Shown here one piece after another: positions 41,884-51,275 of a stretch of 64,000 nt of DNA. Positions within the stretch are counted from its first letter, which is position 1; each line of letters opens with the position of its first letter. The stretch is from assembly GCF_036860675.1 (NCBI RefSeq), contig NZ_JAYKGK010000007.1, forward strand, positions 62,001 through 126,000, given 5' to 3'. Below the pieces are notes generated by a model. The model was given only the letters and a program-made list of their open reading frames with translations, did no database searches and had not been told where the DNA came from. This DNA is from Rosettibacter primus. Its GTDB lineage: Bacteria; Bacteroidota; Ignavibacteria; Ignavibacteriales; Melioribacteraceae. A program made the position numbers and the translations under genes.

Positions 41884-43650
41884 ATGAATAAACTTAAGTT
41901 TATTAAAAGTTTTAAAATATTTGTTGTGCTATTCTTCTTGTCATCAAAATTAATTGCACAAGTAAGTGACACTAATAGCATTGTAGCAAAAGTGGGGGAA
42001 AATTTTGTAATAAGTTTTTCAGACCTGCATAATTATGTTCTTGAATATTTCTATAATAAAATTTTCTTGAATGAAAAATCAAAAGGCTATATTCCTGCAT
42101 TAAATCGTATTGTGAATAACAGATTAAAAGTATTTGATTTTTTTGAAAGGAATCTACATAAAGAAAAAAATTTACTGAAAAATATTAATCGAGCTATTAA
42201 TGAAGAGTTATATAATGAATATTATAATTTGAAATATGCAGATAAATATGTTACAGATTCTGCTATACACAAAGTTTATCGAATGATGGATAGGATAGTC
42301 AATTACAGAAATATTCTTCTTAATAAAACTTATGATATGCCGCAAACATTGATAGATTCTTTAAGAAATTTAGCTTATTTACTGAAAAAGAAATTAGAAG
42401 AAGGAGAAGATTTTGGAAAACTTGCAGAAATTTATTCGGATGATGAACTAACAAATAAAAATGGTGGTATTGCCGCTCCAATTGACTGGAAAAAAAGTTT
42501 AATGTCAGAAATAAATAATATTGTTTTTCATCTTCCAGAAGGCTCGATTAGAATAATTGAAACATCGCAATCTTTTTACATTATCAAAGTTTATGAAATA
42601 AAGAAAATAGAAGTAGAACCACTCGAAAAAGTAAAAGATGAAATACGAACTGCTCTTAGACAGGCTTTTTCTTATCTCAGTATAAAAGATTTTGAAGAAG
42701 AACAAAAAAAATTAATTGATGAAAACAAAATAAAATGGAATGAATCTGCAGTTGAACAAATTGTCAAGTGGTCGAAAACTCCCCACTTTTACGAGAGTGC
42801 ATATAAAGACACAATTGTGACCGCTATTTCGAAAGGGAAAAATTTTACAATTTTAACGGCTCCTAAATACAGAGTAGATTTGAAAAAATTTTTACAAATT
42901 TTAGAAGATGTTTTAATAATGGGACGGTCATCAATTATAAAAGATCAAGATGTGAAGAATTTTATTATAGAAGCACTTAAGATAGAAGCTGTTGCAAAAA
43001 AGGCAAAACAACTTGGACTCGAGAAAAAAGTTATGAATCCTTATCTGAAAAGTAATTTCATGGTAGATGAAATTGTAAAACTGTATGATAAGGAAGTAAT
43101 TGATAAACAAATTCCAGAACCGAATGAGAATGCCTTGAAAAAATTTTATGAAAGCAATAAGGATTCACTTTATTATCAATTAGCAAAAGTTAATATCTAC
43201 CTGATAGTTTCAGATGATACGGTTACAATAAATAAATTCAAAGAAGATTATAAAAATGGAGTCCCTTTTGAAAAGTTAGACAAAAGAGTTTTTGTGAAAA
43301 GATTTATTCGTAAAAAAACAGGTGAAATAGTTTCTGAAAATACAAATGAAAAACCTTTGCTAAGTGAAGCAGCATTTAATATGAATCAGGATGAAGTGTT
43401 AGGGCCAATTGAATATCGTGAAAATGAAAACGAAACAAAGTATGCTTTAATTAAATGTGTTTACAAAAGAGATGAAAAACAATTAACCTTTGATGATGTG
43501 AAAGATAAAATTAAAAATGATTTTATAAATTATTACAAAGAACAAATTTCGAAAGAACTCATCAATCAATTAAGAAATAAGTATGGTGTAAAAATTTATG
43601 ATGATATTTTGAAAACGAAATTATTGTCATTGGGTATAGTATTAAATTAA
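41884..43650 (+). CDS. SurA/PpiC-type periplasmic peptidyl-prolyl isomerase
   Basis: A 588-residue exported protein. A signal peptide ends near residue 25 (SSKLIAQ); an N-terminal helical chaperone domain follows (~30-150), then a parvulin domain (~150-265: ALRQ-terminated, with GEDFGKLAEIYSDDELTNKNGG and FHLPEGSIRIIETSQSFYIIKV). A second, weaker parvulin-like segment occurs near 470-550 (LDKRVFVKRF, NQDEVLGPIEY, YALIKCV). SurA-like proteins escort outer-membrane and secreted proteins. Sitting between an esterase and a GH9 gene, it may help fold this locus's large exported enzymes or barrel. A GTG at 41872 could add four residues; I chose ATG 41884. Confidence 0.8.
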   Translation: MNKLKFIKSFKIFVVLFFLSSKLIAQVSDTNSIVAKVGENFVISFSDLHNYVLEYFYNKIFLNEKSKGYIPALNRIVNNRLKVFDFFERNLHKEKNLLKNINRAINEELYNEYYNLKYADKYVTDSAIHKVYRMMDRIVNYRNILLNKTYDMPQTLIDSLRNLAYLLKKKLEEGEDFGKLAEIYSDDELTNKNGGIAAPIDWKKSLMSEINNIVFHLPEGSIRIIETSQSFYIIKVYEIKKIEVEPLEKVKDEIRTALRQAFSYLSIKDFEEEQKKLIDENKIKWNESAVEQIVKWSKTPHFYESAYKDTIVTAISKGKNFTILTAPKYRVDLKKFLQILEDVLIMGRSSIIKDQDVKNFIIEALKIEAVAKKAKQLGLEKKVMNPYLKSNFMVDEIVKLYDKEVIDKQIPEPNENALKKFYESNKDSLYYQLAKVNIYLIVSDDTVTINKFKEDYKNGVPFEKLDKRVFVKRFIRKKTGEIVSENTNEKPLLSEAAFNMNQDEVLGPIEYRENENETKYALIKCVYKRDEKQLTFDDVKDKIKNDFINYYKEQISKELINQLRNKYGVKIYDDILKTKLLSLGIVLN

Positions 43651-43694
43651 TTTTATATACATTATCAATAAATAAAGCTATAAAGGTGATAGTT

Positions 43695-46244
43695 ATGAAG
43701 AACACTAATGTAAAATCCAATTATTTTGTTCTATTGGTATGTTTCTTAATAGTTGTTTTTTCTTCAAAAGTATTTTCGCAAAAATTAACTCTTAATGATT
43801 TAGACTATTTTGAATCGAGAGGATTTGATGTTTTTGTTTTCAGTAATCAATACACAGGATTTTTCTTTGATGAAAAAACGGCTGGTATTGAATTTATTCA
43901 TCATGGAGTCCGCACAGCAACTGGAGGAGGAGTGAGATTAAGACATACTCCAGAACAATGGGATTTAGTTCCTATGCTTCATGAAAGAAAAGTTGATAAA
44001 AAAAATAACAGTGTAGAAATTACTCTCAGATATAAAGATTATAATTTTGACTCAAAGATTTTAGTCAAAGGAACAAATGATGGATTAAACATTAGTGTTT
44101 TTCTTGATAATCCTTTGCCTAAAGAACTGGAAGGACATGCGGGATTTAATATTGAGTTTTTGCCTTCTGCTTATTTTGAAAAAACTTATTTGGTTGATAA
44201 TAGAGTTGGAATATTTCCATTGTATCCATCTGGACCAGTAGAAGTTAAACCAATTAAAGAAAAGATTCCACAGTTTGCAGGACACAATACTTTTGATGAC
44301 AGAGGACGTAATGAATTTGTAGAACCAGAGCCAATTGCTGAAGGCTCTGAGATAGTGTTAGCTCCAGAAGATGCTGAACGCCGAATTCAAATAAGTTCAT
44401 TGCTTGGGAAACTAATGCTGTTTGATGGCCGCAATGTTGCTCAAAATGGATGGTTTGTTGTTAGAAGTTTAATTCCATCAAATACTAAAGGCAAAGTAGT
44501 AGAGTGGAACATTAAAGCATCAACAATTCAAAATTGGATTCGAAAACCAAACATAACTTATTCTCAAGTGGGATATCATCCCTCTCAAAAAAAATATGCA
44601 ATTATTGAACTTGATAAGAATGATAAATTTCAGAAATCTGTTTCCCTTTACAAATTATTACCTACAGGACAGTTAATTGAGGTTCTTAATAGTCCTGTAA
44701 GATCATGGGGTAAGTTTCTTCGTTATCAGTATGGTATATTTGATTTTAGTTCAGTTCGTGATACAGGTTTATATGTTATTAAATATGGAGAACAATTAAC
44801 CAAACCAATTTCAATTAATAAAAGAATATATAATGATGTATGGCACTTAACACTTGGCCAATTTTTCCCTGTTCAAATGGACCATATGTTTGTTAACGAA
44901 GCTTATCGAGTTTGGCATGGATTACCATATCAGGATGATGCTCTTCAAGCTCCTACAAACTATGTTCATTTTGACCTTTATAATATGGATTCATCTACTT
45001 ATACGAAATACAAACCATTTGAAAGAATTCCTGGATTAGCAGTTGGTGGCTGGTTTGATGCTGGAGATTTTGATATTGAAACTCGTTCTCATTGTAGTGT
45101 TGTTCTCAGTCTGGTAGATACATGGGAATCATTTAAATTAACTTATGACCAAACTTTTGTTGATAAAAAAACAAAATATGTCGATATACGAAGACCTGAT
45201 GGTGTACCTGATTTATTGCAGCAAATTGAACATGGTACTTTGCAATTAGTTGCACAACAAAAAAATGTAGGACATGCAGTTCGTGGAATAATTGTAGGCA
45301 ACTTGCACCAATATCATCATCTTGGAGATGCATCTACAATAACTGATAATTTACCTTACAATCCATCATTAAAACCCTATGAAAGGGATGAACATTCAAG
45401 TGGTACTATGGACGACAGGTGGGTCTTTACAATTAGAATGCCCTGGTTGAATTATTATTCTGCTGCAGCTTTATCTGCAGCTTATCGCGCGCTGAAAGAT
45501 TATAATAAAGAACTTGCAGAAGATGCATTAAAACAGGCAATTAAAGCATGGGAATTTGAACAATCTGATTCACTTCACAAATTCGAAAGACAGGATGAAT
45601 TCTTCAGACAGAATACCGATTTGCTTGCAGCTTTAGAATTATATAAATCAACTGGTGATACAGTTTATAAAAATTACTTTCTAAAAAAATTGTGGAAGAG
45701 TCTAAATGATACAACAATTGTATGGAATATGTCCATAGCATCAAGAGCGTTGAATAGTATGGATATTGATTACAAAAACAGATTAAAACCATATGTTGAA
45801 AAATATAAAAGTTCACTTGAAGCCCTCAATAAAGCGAACCCATATGGAGTTCCATTGGAAACAAGAGGTTGGGGTTCAAATCATATTATAATTAACTGGG
45901 CTACAACTAATTACTTCTTATATAAATCGTTCCCGGAATTAATTGATCCCGAATATGTTTTCAAAGGATTAAATTATATTTTTGGTTGTCATCCATATTC
46001 AAATATTTCTTTTGTTTCTGGTGTAGGTGTTCACTCGAAAAAGACAGCTTATGGAAGTAACAGAGCAGATTTCACTTTTATAGCTGGAGGTGTTGTTCCT
46101 GGGTTATTGATTTTGAAACCAGATTTTCCGGAAAACAAAGAAGATTGGCCGTTTTTATGGGGAGAAAATGAATATACAATAAGTATTGCTGCTTCCTATA
46201 TTTTCTTAGCTAATGCTGTTAATGAAATTGTTAATTCGAATTAA
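43695..46244 (+). CDS. GH9 endoglucanase-like glycoside hydrolase with large N-domain
   Basis: An 849-residue exported enzyme. After a signal peptide (to ~29) comes a ~250-residue N-terminal beta-rich domain of unknown role, then the CelD-type Ig domain (~285-375: YSQVGYHPSQKKYAIIEL) and an alpha6/alpha6 GH9 barrel. The catalytic bases are the Asp residues in GGWFDAGDFD (~451-460) and the proton donor is the Glu in WGENEYTIS (~822-830). GH9 enzymes act on cellulose or other beta-1,4-glucans. It has no type IX sorting domain, unlike its neighbours, so it may stay in the periplasm and act on oligosaccharides. ATG 43695 follows AAAGGTGA; the GTG at 43686 is less likely. Confidence 0.88.
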   Translation: MKNTNVKSNYFVLLVCFLIVVFSSKVFSQKLTLNDLDYFESRGFDVFVFSNQYTGFFFDEKTAGIEFIHHGVRTATGGGVRLRHTPEQWDLVPMLHERKVDKKNNSVEITLRYKDYNFDSKILVKGTNDGLNISVFLDNPLPKELEGHAGFNIEFLPSAYFEKTYLVDNRVGIFPLYPSGPVEVKPIKEKIPQFAGHNTFDDRGRNEFVEPEPIAEGSEIVLAPEDAERRIQISSLLGKLMLFDGRNVAQNGWFVVRSLIPSNTKGKVVEWNIKASTIQNWIRKPNITYSQVGYHPSQKKYAIIELDKNDKFQKSVSLYKLLPTGQLIEVLNSPVRSWGKFLRYQYGIFDFSSVRDTGLYVIKYGEQLTKPISINKRIYNDVWHLTLGQFFPVQMDHMFVNEAYRVWHGLPYQDDALQAPTNYVHFDLYNMDSSTYTKYKPFERIPGLAVGGWFDAGDFDIETRSHCSVVLSLVDTWESFKLTYDQTFVDKKTKYVDIRRPDGVPDLLQQIEHGTLQLVAQQKNVGHAVRGIIVGNLHQYHHLGDASTITDNLPYNPSLKPYERDEHSSGTMDDRWVFTIRMPWLNYYSAAALSAAYRALKDYNKELAEDALKQAIKAWEFEQSDSLHKFERQDEFFRQNTDLLAALELYKSTGDTVYKNYFLKKLWKSLNDTTIVWNMSIASRALNSMDIDYKNRLKPYVEKYKSSLEALNKANPYGVPLETRGWGSNHIIINWATTNYFLYKSFPELIDPEYVFKGLNYIFGCHPYSNISFVSGVGVHSKKTAYGSNRADFTFIAGGVVPGLLILKPDFPENKEDWPFLWGENEYTISIAASYIFLANAVNEIVNSN

Positions 46245-46303
46245 TTATATAATTTGCTTTTACAAAATTTTATGTATTCTTAAATGATATAACAGGGAAT
46301 ATA

Positions 46304-48640
46304 TTGCAGGCAATTAATAGTCATAATTATAAATTAGTCTATCTTTCTTTATTCATATTATCTTTAACAATTGTATCTTTTGAAATAATATCTACAAGAA
46401 TTTCTTCGGTAATTTTTGTTTATAATTATGCATTTATAATATTATCTTTTGCCATTCTTGGTTTAGGATGCGGGGGAATTTATTCTTTTTATAAAATTAA
46501 GATTAAAGAAAAAGACAATCTTAATGAAATAGTTTTTAGAATATTACTTTATTACACATTCTCATTAGCAGGCTTTATTATTTTAGTGATCTTATTTTCA
46601 ATTACAAATCATTTTGTTTTTTTCGTACTGTTAATTATTCCATTTTTCTTTGCAGGAATTTTATATTCTGTCTTTTTCGAATACTACTCTGAAATCATCT
46701 CCAGACTATATGCTGCAGATTTAATAGGTGCTGCCTTTGGGGCTTTTATCCCTATTTTTCTTATAAAATTTTTTGGTGCTACAAACAGTGTTTTATTTCT
46801 TTCACTGTTAATGTTATTGTTGTCACTTTTATTCAAATATAACAAAAGCACAAAGAAAATAGAGTTAATTCCATTTGTAGCTTTGTTGATATTATTTGTA
46901 AATGGGAAGAATGAATTTTTAGGTAAAGTGCCAATAGGTAATTTCCCCGAAAAAGATTTTTATTATGTGTACCCTGATTTAAATGTTAAAGCAAATATCA
47001 TTGATAGCCGATGGAGTATTTTTGGAAGAGCAGATTTGGTTCAATATAGTCATCAGGATATTGTAAGACAATTATTTATTGATGGGGCAGCTGGAACACA
47101 AATGTATCGCTTTAATGGGGATACTAAAAATCCAGACAGAACTTTGCTAAGACTTTTATTTAGTCATTCAACTACAATTCCATTTTTGTTTTTAAATGAG
47201 AATCAGAAAGATTCAATATTGATAATTGGTCCCGGAGGAGGAAAAGAAGTATTAATAAGCTTACTTTCTGGTATTCGCAAGATAATAGGAGTTGAAATCA
47301 ATCCAGATTTTGTTGACATAGTAAAAAGTCATAGTAAATTTAATGGTGGTATCTACAATAATTTTTCAAATGTTGAAATAATTGTAAAGGAAGGAAGACA
47401 TTACGTAAAACAATCAAATAAAAAATTTGATATAATTTTAATGGCACTACCTTCAACCGAACAGCTTCAAAATATTGATGCGCTGGCAATGAGTGAAAAC
47501 TATTTGTTAACATCAGAAGCATTATATGATTACATGAATATTATGACAAATGAAGGAATGTTAATTTTAACATTACATAATAAATGGGAACTGCTAAGAT
47601 TAATAGTAACTGCAGTCAAAACGTTTGAAAGAATTGGAATATCAAATATTGATGCCGTCAAACATATTATTGTTCTGGAAGATGAATATGCCCCAACTGT
47701 TGTGATAAAAAAATTACCATTTACAATTAATGAGATTAATGATTTAAAAAATAAATTGAAAAACTTTCCTAAGAATTTTCCGCAAATTACATTTTTACCT
47801 TATGATGAAAATGTGAATGTTAATAATTCTTTTATTAATGAGTTTTTAATAAATCTTTCAAATAATAATATTGATTTGAAAAATTTTATTAATAATCATC
47901 CCTTTGATATCAATCCTGTTGTAGATGACAGACCATTTTTTTACAAAATATCAAAGTTGTTGCCAGATGAAATTAAATGGGTTTTAATTAGTATTCTTGC
48001 TATAAACATTGCCCTGTTTTTTGCTGCTTATTCATCTTTCAAGCGTGAAAAAAATTTTATAAAAATAAGAAGACTTAGAAAAATTTTATTGTTGTTTGCT
48101 TTGATAGGAATTGGATTCATGATTATAGAAATTTCTTTGTTTCAAAAGTTAATTTTGTATGTAGGTTCTCCAACTATATCACTTTCAATATTATTATTTG
48201 CAGTGTTAACCGGAATGGGATTAGGGAGCAGATTTAGAGAAAAAATTTTCGAAATAGAAAATTATCAAAGACTGAAAATTATTTGTGCGTTGATTATTCT
48301 ATACGGTTTTGTTGTTTTCTTTTTCGGTCAATACTTATTTAGATACTTATTATTGTTTAATCAATATTTTGTTATAACTATGATGATATTGTTAATCCTG
48401 CCACTTGGTGTTTTACTCGGTTTTCTTTTCCCGAGTCTTATCAGTTTATTGAAAAAAAATAATCTTGATAAATATATTCCATGGATGTATGGAATTAATG
48501 CTGTAACTTCAGTTCTTGGTTCGGTAGCTGCTTATTCATTGTCAATGTTAACTGGTTTTACAGTAGCTTTTGTGTTTGGTCTATTGTTTTATTTTGTTTT
48601 TGCTGTGCTGGTCAATTCAAAAAGAACATTATTGCTTTGA
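46304..48640 (+). CDS. Membrane protein with spermidine-synthase-like domain
   Basis: A 778-residue integral membrane protein. About six hydrophobic helices (residues ~12-200) precede a soluble domain resembling spermidine synthase (~210-560): VQYSHQDIVRQLFIDGAAGTQMYRF, IIGPGGGKEVLI (AdoMet-type glycine loop), IGVEINPDFVD and KEGRHYVKQ. Further helices (~570-775) complete it. Where true spermidine synthases carry the catalytic Asp of the D-x-I-x-x-D block, this protein has FDIILMALPSTEQ, so aminopropyl transfer is doubtful. Such fusions are widespread but poorly characterised. The TTG start follows AGGGA. It is 59 bases after the GH9 gene, possibly cotranscribed. Confidence 0.8.
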   Translation: MQAINSHNYKLVYLSLFILSLTIVSFEIISTRISSVIFVYNYAFIILSFAILGLGCGGIYSFYKIKIKEKDNLNEIVFRILLYYTFSLAGFIILVILFSITNHFVFFVLLIIPFFFAGILYSVFFEYYSEIISRLYAADLIGAAFGAFIPIFLIKFFGATNSVLFLSLLMLLLSLLFKYNKSTKKIELIPFVALLILFVNGKNEFLGKVPIGNFPEKDFYYVYPDLNVKANIIDSRWSIFGRADLVQYSHQDIVRQLFIDGAAGTQMYRFNGDTKNPDRTLLRLLFSHSTTIPFLFLNENQKDSILIIGPGGGKEVLISLLSGIRKIIGVEINPDFVDIVKSHSKFNGGIYNNFSNVEIIVKEGRHYVKQSNKKFDIILMALPSTEQLQNIDALAMSENYLLTSEALYDYMNIMTNEGMLILTLHNKWELLRLIVTAVKTFERIGISNIDAVKHIIVLEDEYAPTVVIKKLPFTINEINDLKNKLKNFPKNFPQITFLPYDENVNVNNSFINEFLINLSNNNIDLKNFINNHPFDINPVVDDRPFFYKISKLLPDEIKWVLISILAINIALFFAAYSSFKREKNFIKIRRLRKILLLFALIGIGFMIIEISLFQKLILYVGSPTISLSILLFAVLTGMGLGSRFREKIFEIENYQRLKIICALIILYGFVVFFFGQYLFRYLLLFNQYFVITMMILLILPLGVLLGFLFPSLISLLKKNNLDKYIPWMYGINAVTSVLGSVAAYSLSMLTGFTVAFVFGLLFYFVFAVLVNSKRTLLL

Positions 48641-48684
48641 AATTATAAGTTCGCAGAGGAAACTTCTCAATAAATAATCTGCAA

Positions 48685-49338
48685 TTAAAAATTATTTAAT
48701 TCTCTTATTGCATCTTTGGCAATCCATTTTGCACTTTTAGAATTAAGTATCAGTATTTCCTGTGATAACTTTAGTGCTTCTTTTCTAAGAGTCTGGTTTC
48801 GTTTTCCAATTTGCCTTAATGACCAGTTAACAGCTTTTTTAACATAGTTGCGTTCATCGGTAGAGTGAGTTTTAATTATATCAAAATATTTAATAAACTC
48901 TGAATCTTCGAGATTTTTTTCATAAACTGCAAGACATGCAATTAAAGTAAAAGCAGCTCGTTTAAGAAATTCATTTCTACTTTTTGACCACTTAAAAATT
49001 TTTTCGTTTGCAAATTGAGTTCTGCAGAAAAGATTCATGCAGGTTTGGTCGCATAAATCCCAAGAGTTAAAATCTTTTGCCCATTTATCCATTTGAGATT
49101 TTGTGACTAATTCAGGTTTTTCAATCATAGAGGCTAATATTCTTGCTTCATGATATTCGGTATCCCATAGTTTTAAGGCAAGATAGTGGTCCTTTCCAAT
49201 TTTCTTTGCAATTCTTCGAATGACAGGAATATTTACTCCAAAAGCTTTTTCGGTATTAATTCCAAAACGAGCCATACCTTCGCAATTTTTCTTGCAGCCA
49301 TGTTTTTTTAATTCAAGTATTATTTCTTTTACGGTCAT
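48685..49338 (-). CDS. DNA alkylation repair protein, AlkD-like
   Basis: A 217-residue all-helical protein matching the AlkD HEAT-like glycosylase family. It carries FGVNIPVIRRIAKKIGKDH, YHEARILASMI, the conserved SWDLCDQTC, whose Trp and Asp correspond to base-excision residues, and VKKAVNWSLRQIGKRN near the end, also family-typical. The predicted role is removal of alkylated purines. It is convergent with the membrane protein upstream and followed on the same strand by nothing related; genomic context is uninformative. AlkD-like proteins without glycosylase activity exist. Confidence 0.85.
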   Translation of the reverse strand: MTVKEIILELKKHGCKKNCEGMARFGINTEKAFGVNIPVIRRIAKKIGKDHYLALKLWDTEYHEARILASMIEKPELVTKSQMDKWAKDFNSWDLCDQTCMNLFCRTQFANEKIFKWSKSRNEFLKRAAFTLIACLAVYEKNLEDSEFIKYFDIIKTHSTDERNYVKKAVNWSLRQIGKRNQTLRKEALKLSQEILILNSKSAKWIAKDAIRELNNF

Positions 49339-49359
49339 AATTTTGTTTTGGATACTCTT

Positions 49360-51270
49360 TTATTTCATCAACATCATCTTTTTGCTTAAGCTTACATGTG
49401 GACTAATAAGTTTATATACATAAATACCGCTTGCTAAATTTTTTCCATTAAACTTTACATAGTGCTTTCCTGCGGACTTTTCTTCATTTATCAATGTTGC
49501 TACTTTATTACCAAGAACATCATAAACATTTAACTTAACCCAGGAATTAAATTTTAACTGAAAACTAATTATTGTTTCTGGATTGAAGGGGTTGGGATAA
49601 TTCTGATAAAGAACAAATTCATTCTCTTTTTGAAATTCATCTTTTGCATAACTTGATAAAGAACTAAAAACATATTTAGGGGATATTGAAACAACCTGAT
49701 TATTTTTCCAGCCCAGGCCATAAACAGTAAATTCTTCTGAACTATTGACATAAGCAAATATTTTATCATCTAATAATTTTATTTTTATATTGGAATTGTT
49801 AGCTACGAATGTTACAGAATCAATATTGTGAACTGAATTTATGAAGTCATTTAGATAGAAAATATTTTCTGTAAGATTTCCATCATATCTAATATAGAGC
49901 TTATCATTTTTTTCAATCCAATCAATATTTGAATATTCGGCGGGAATATTTTTATCCAGCCAATCCAATCTTTGCTTTATCCAGTTTTTGAGATAATTAA
50001 TTTCAGTATTATAAGATGTGAATTTATTTTTATTTGGCCAGATGTAAGTTTTGCCATCAAAACACTGATTCCATTTTTCAAAGTTTCTTGTTTTTGCATC
50101 AGAAATTTTATTGACACAATCATCTATAAATTTTGAGATTGTTTCAAAACTTAGGATGTTGTTTTTAAGTTCGTTCCATCTTTTGGCAAATTTATTTTTG
50201 AAGATTGGGTCATTATAAAGCTTAGAAACCCAGAAAGGATTTTGCCAGTAGTCGTTAAAAAGAGGAACTTTATATTGCCATCCATCAGTTAACCAGCCAT
50301 CATAATAATCAGGCAAACCAAATGATAAATCAAAATCCCAGATTGGACCTGCACAAAGTTTTTTATTTCTATCTTTGTAGAAAAAAGTACTCAATCTATA
50401 TGAATCAACATTTTTTGATAATTCAAAGATTAAAAACATATCTACGAATGAATCTAAATCAATGTAATTTAAGTAACCATAAAATGGATCATTGTAATTA
50501 GATGCATTCATTACTTTTTCGAAGTTAGTAACATAATTTTTGATGTATTCGGCTTGAACAGAATTAATCTCCTCTGCATCAGGGTAATAATAAACATAAA
50601 CTATTTTTTGAGTTGATCCTTGAAAAGGCGGATAAGGTGAAGTCCATGTTTTATCACCAAAATCAACTTTGTCTATTTTGATAATATATCCTCCTGTGAT
50701 TATATCTCCCCCGGTATCTGCGGTTTCAAGTTTTGAAATATTTACTCTGTTTTTATCCCTCTTAATTTTTTCTTGAAGTATGTAAATTCCTCGATATTCT
50801 CCATTAATAATTAGTTCACAAAATTTAGTTCGTGATGCATACCTTCCCATATCGTTGAAAATCTTGAATGCTAAAACATTTCTTAAAAGAGATTTATCTA
50901 TGTAAGAAGCATTTAATACCCAGTCACTTTCTTTTGGTAAACCAAGTAGTGAAACATCAATATCATTTCCAAGTGTATCGCGTGTTTCAATCGCATATTG
51001 TTTTTTGTCAAATTGCTGTGAACTTTGACCTCTGATTTCAATACCAATTCTTCCATTATAACCATTGAAAGGGTCGGTTATATAGTTAAGTTTTCCTTCT
51101 CCGTTATCGATGATTCCCATGTGAGCATCAATTTTGGGTTCATCAACAATGTTTTTCCCCTCAGTATCAATAACAATTATTGGCAGATTAGAAGAAGTAA
51201 GTTTGACCTGAGAAAAGACTATTGAAGTAATAATTAATAAGTTTATGAAAATATTTTTAATAATGTTCAT
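49360..51270 (-). CDS. CotH-family protein with type IX sorting domain
   Basis: A 636-residue exported protein with signal peptide (to ~20). The CotH kinase-like domain spans ~75-430: IEIRGQSSQQFDKKQYAIE, SDWVLNASYIDKSLLRNVLA, FCELIINGEYRGIYILQEKI and GPIWDFDLSFG are typical blocks. CotH proteins are atypical protein kinases involved in coats or surface attachment. Residues ~555-636 are a type IX sorting domain with YQNYPNPFNPETIISF, VYDVLGNKVATLINE and LASGIYVYKL. It is encoded 5 bases downstream of the GH16 lipoprotein gene on the same strand, so the two are likely co-expressed. Its target is unknown. Confidence 0.85.
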   Translation of the reverse strand: MNIIKNIFINLLIITSIVFSQVKLTSSNLPIIVIDTEGKNIVDEPKIDAHMGIIDNGEGKLNYITDPFNGYNGRIGIEIRGQSSQQFDKKQYAIETRDTLGNDIDVSLLGLPKESDWVLNASYIDKSLLRNVLAFKIFNDMGRYASRTKFCELIINGEYRGIYILQEKIKRDKNRVNISKLETADTGGDIITGGYIIKIDKVDFGDKTWTSPYPPFQGSTQKIVYVYYYPDAEEINSVQAEYIKNYVTNFEKVMNASNYNDPFYGYLNYIDLDSFVDMFLIFELSKNVDSYRLSTFFYKDRNKKLCAGPIWDFDLSFGLPDYYDGWLTDGWQYKVPLFNDYWQNPFWVSKLYNDPIFKNKFAKRWNELKNNILSFETISKFIDDCVNKISDAKTRNFEKWNQCFDGKTYIWPNKNKFTSYNTEINYLKNWIKQRLDWLDKNIPAEYSNIDWIEKNDKLYIRYDGNLTENIFYLNDFINSVHNIDSVTFVANNSNIKIKLLDDKIFAYVNSSEEFTVYGLGWKNNQVVSISPKYVFSSLSSYAKDEFQKENEFVLYQNYPNPFNPETIISFQLKFNSWVKLNVYDVLGNKVATLINEEKSAGKHYVKFNGKNLASGIYVYKLISPHVSLSKKMMLMK

Positions 51271-51275
51271 AAGCT

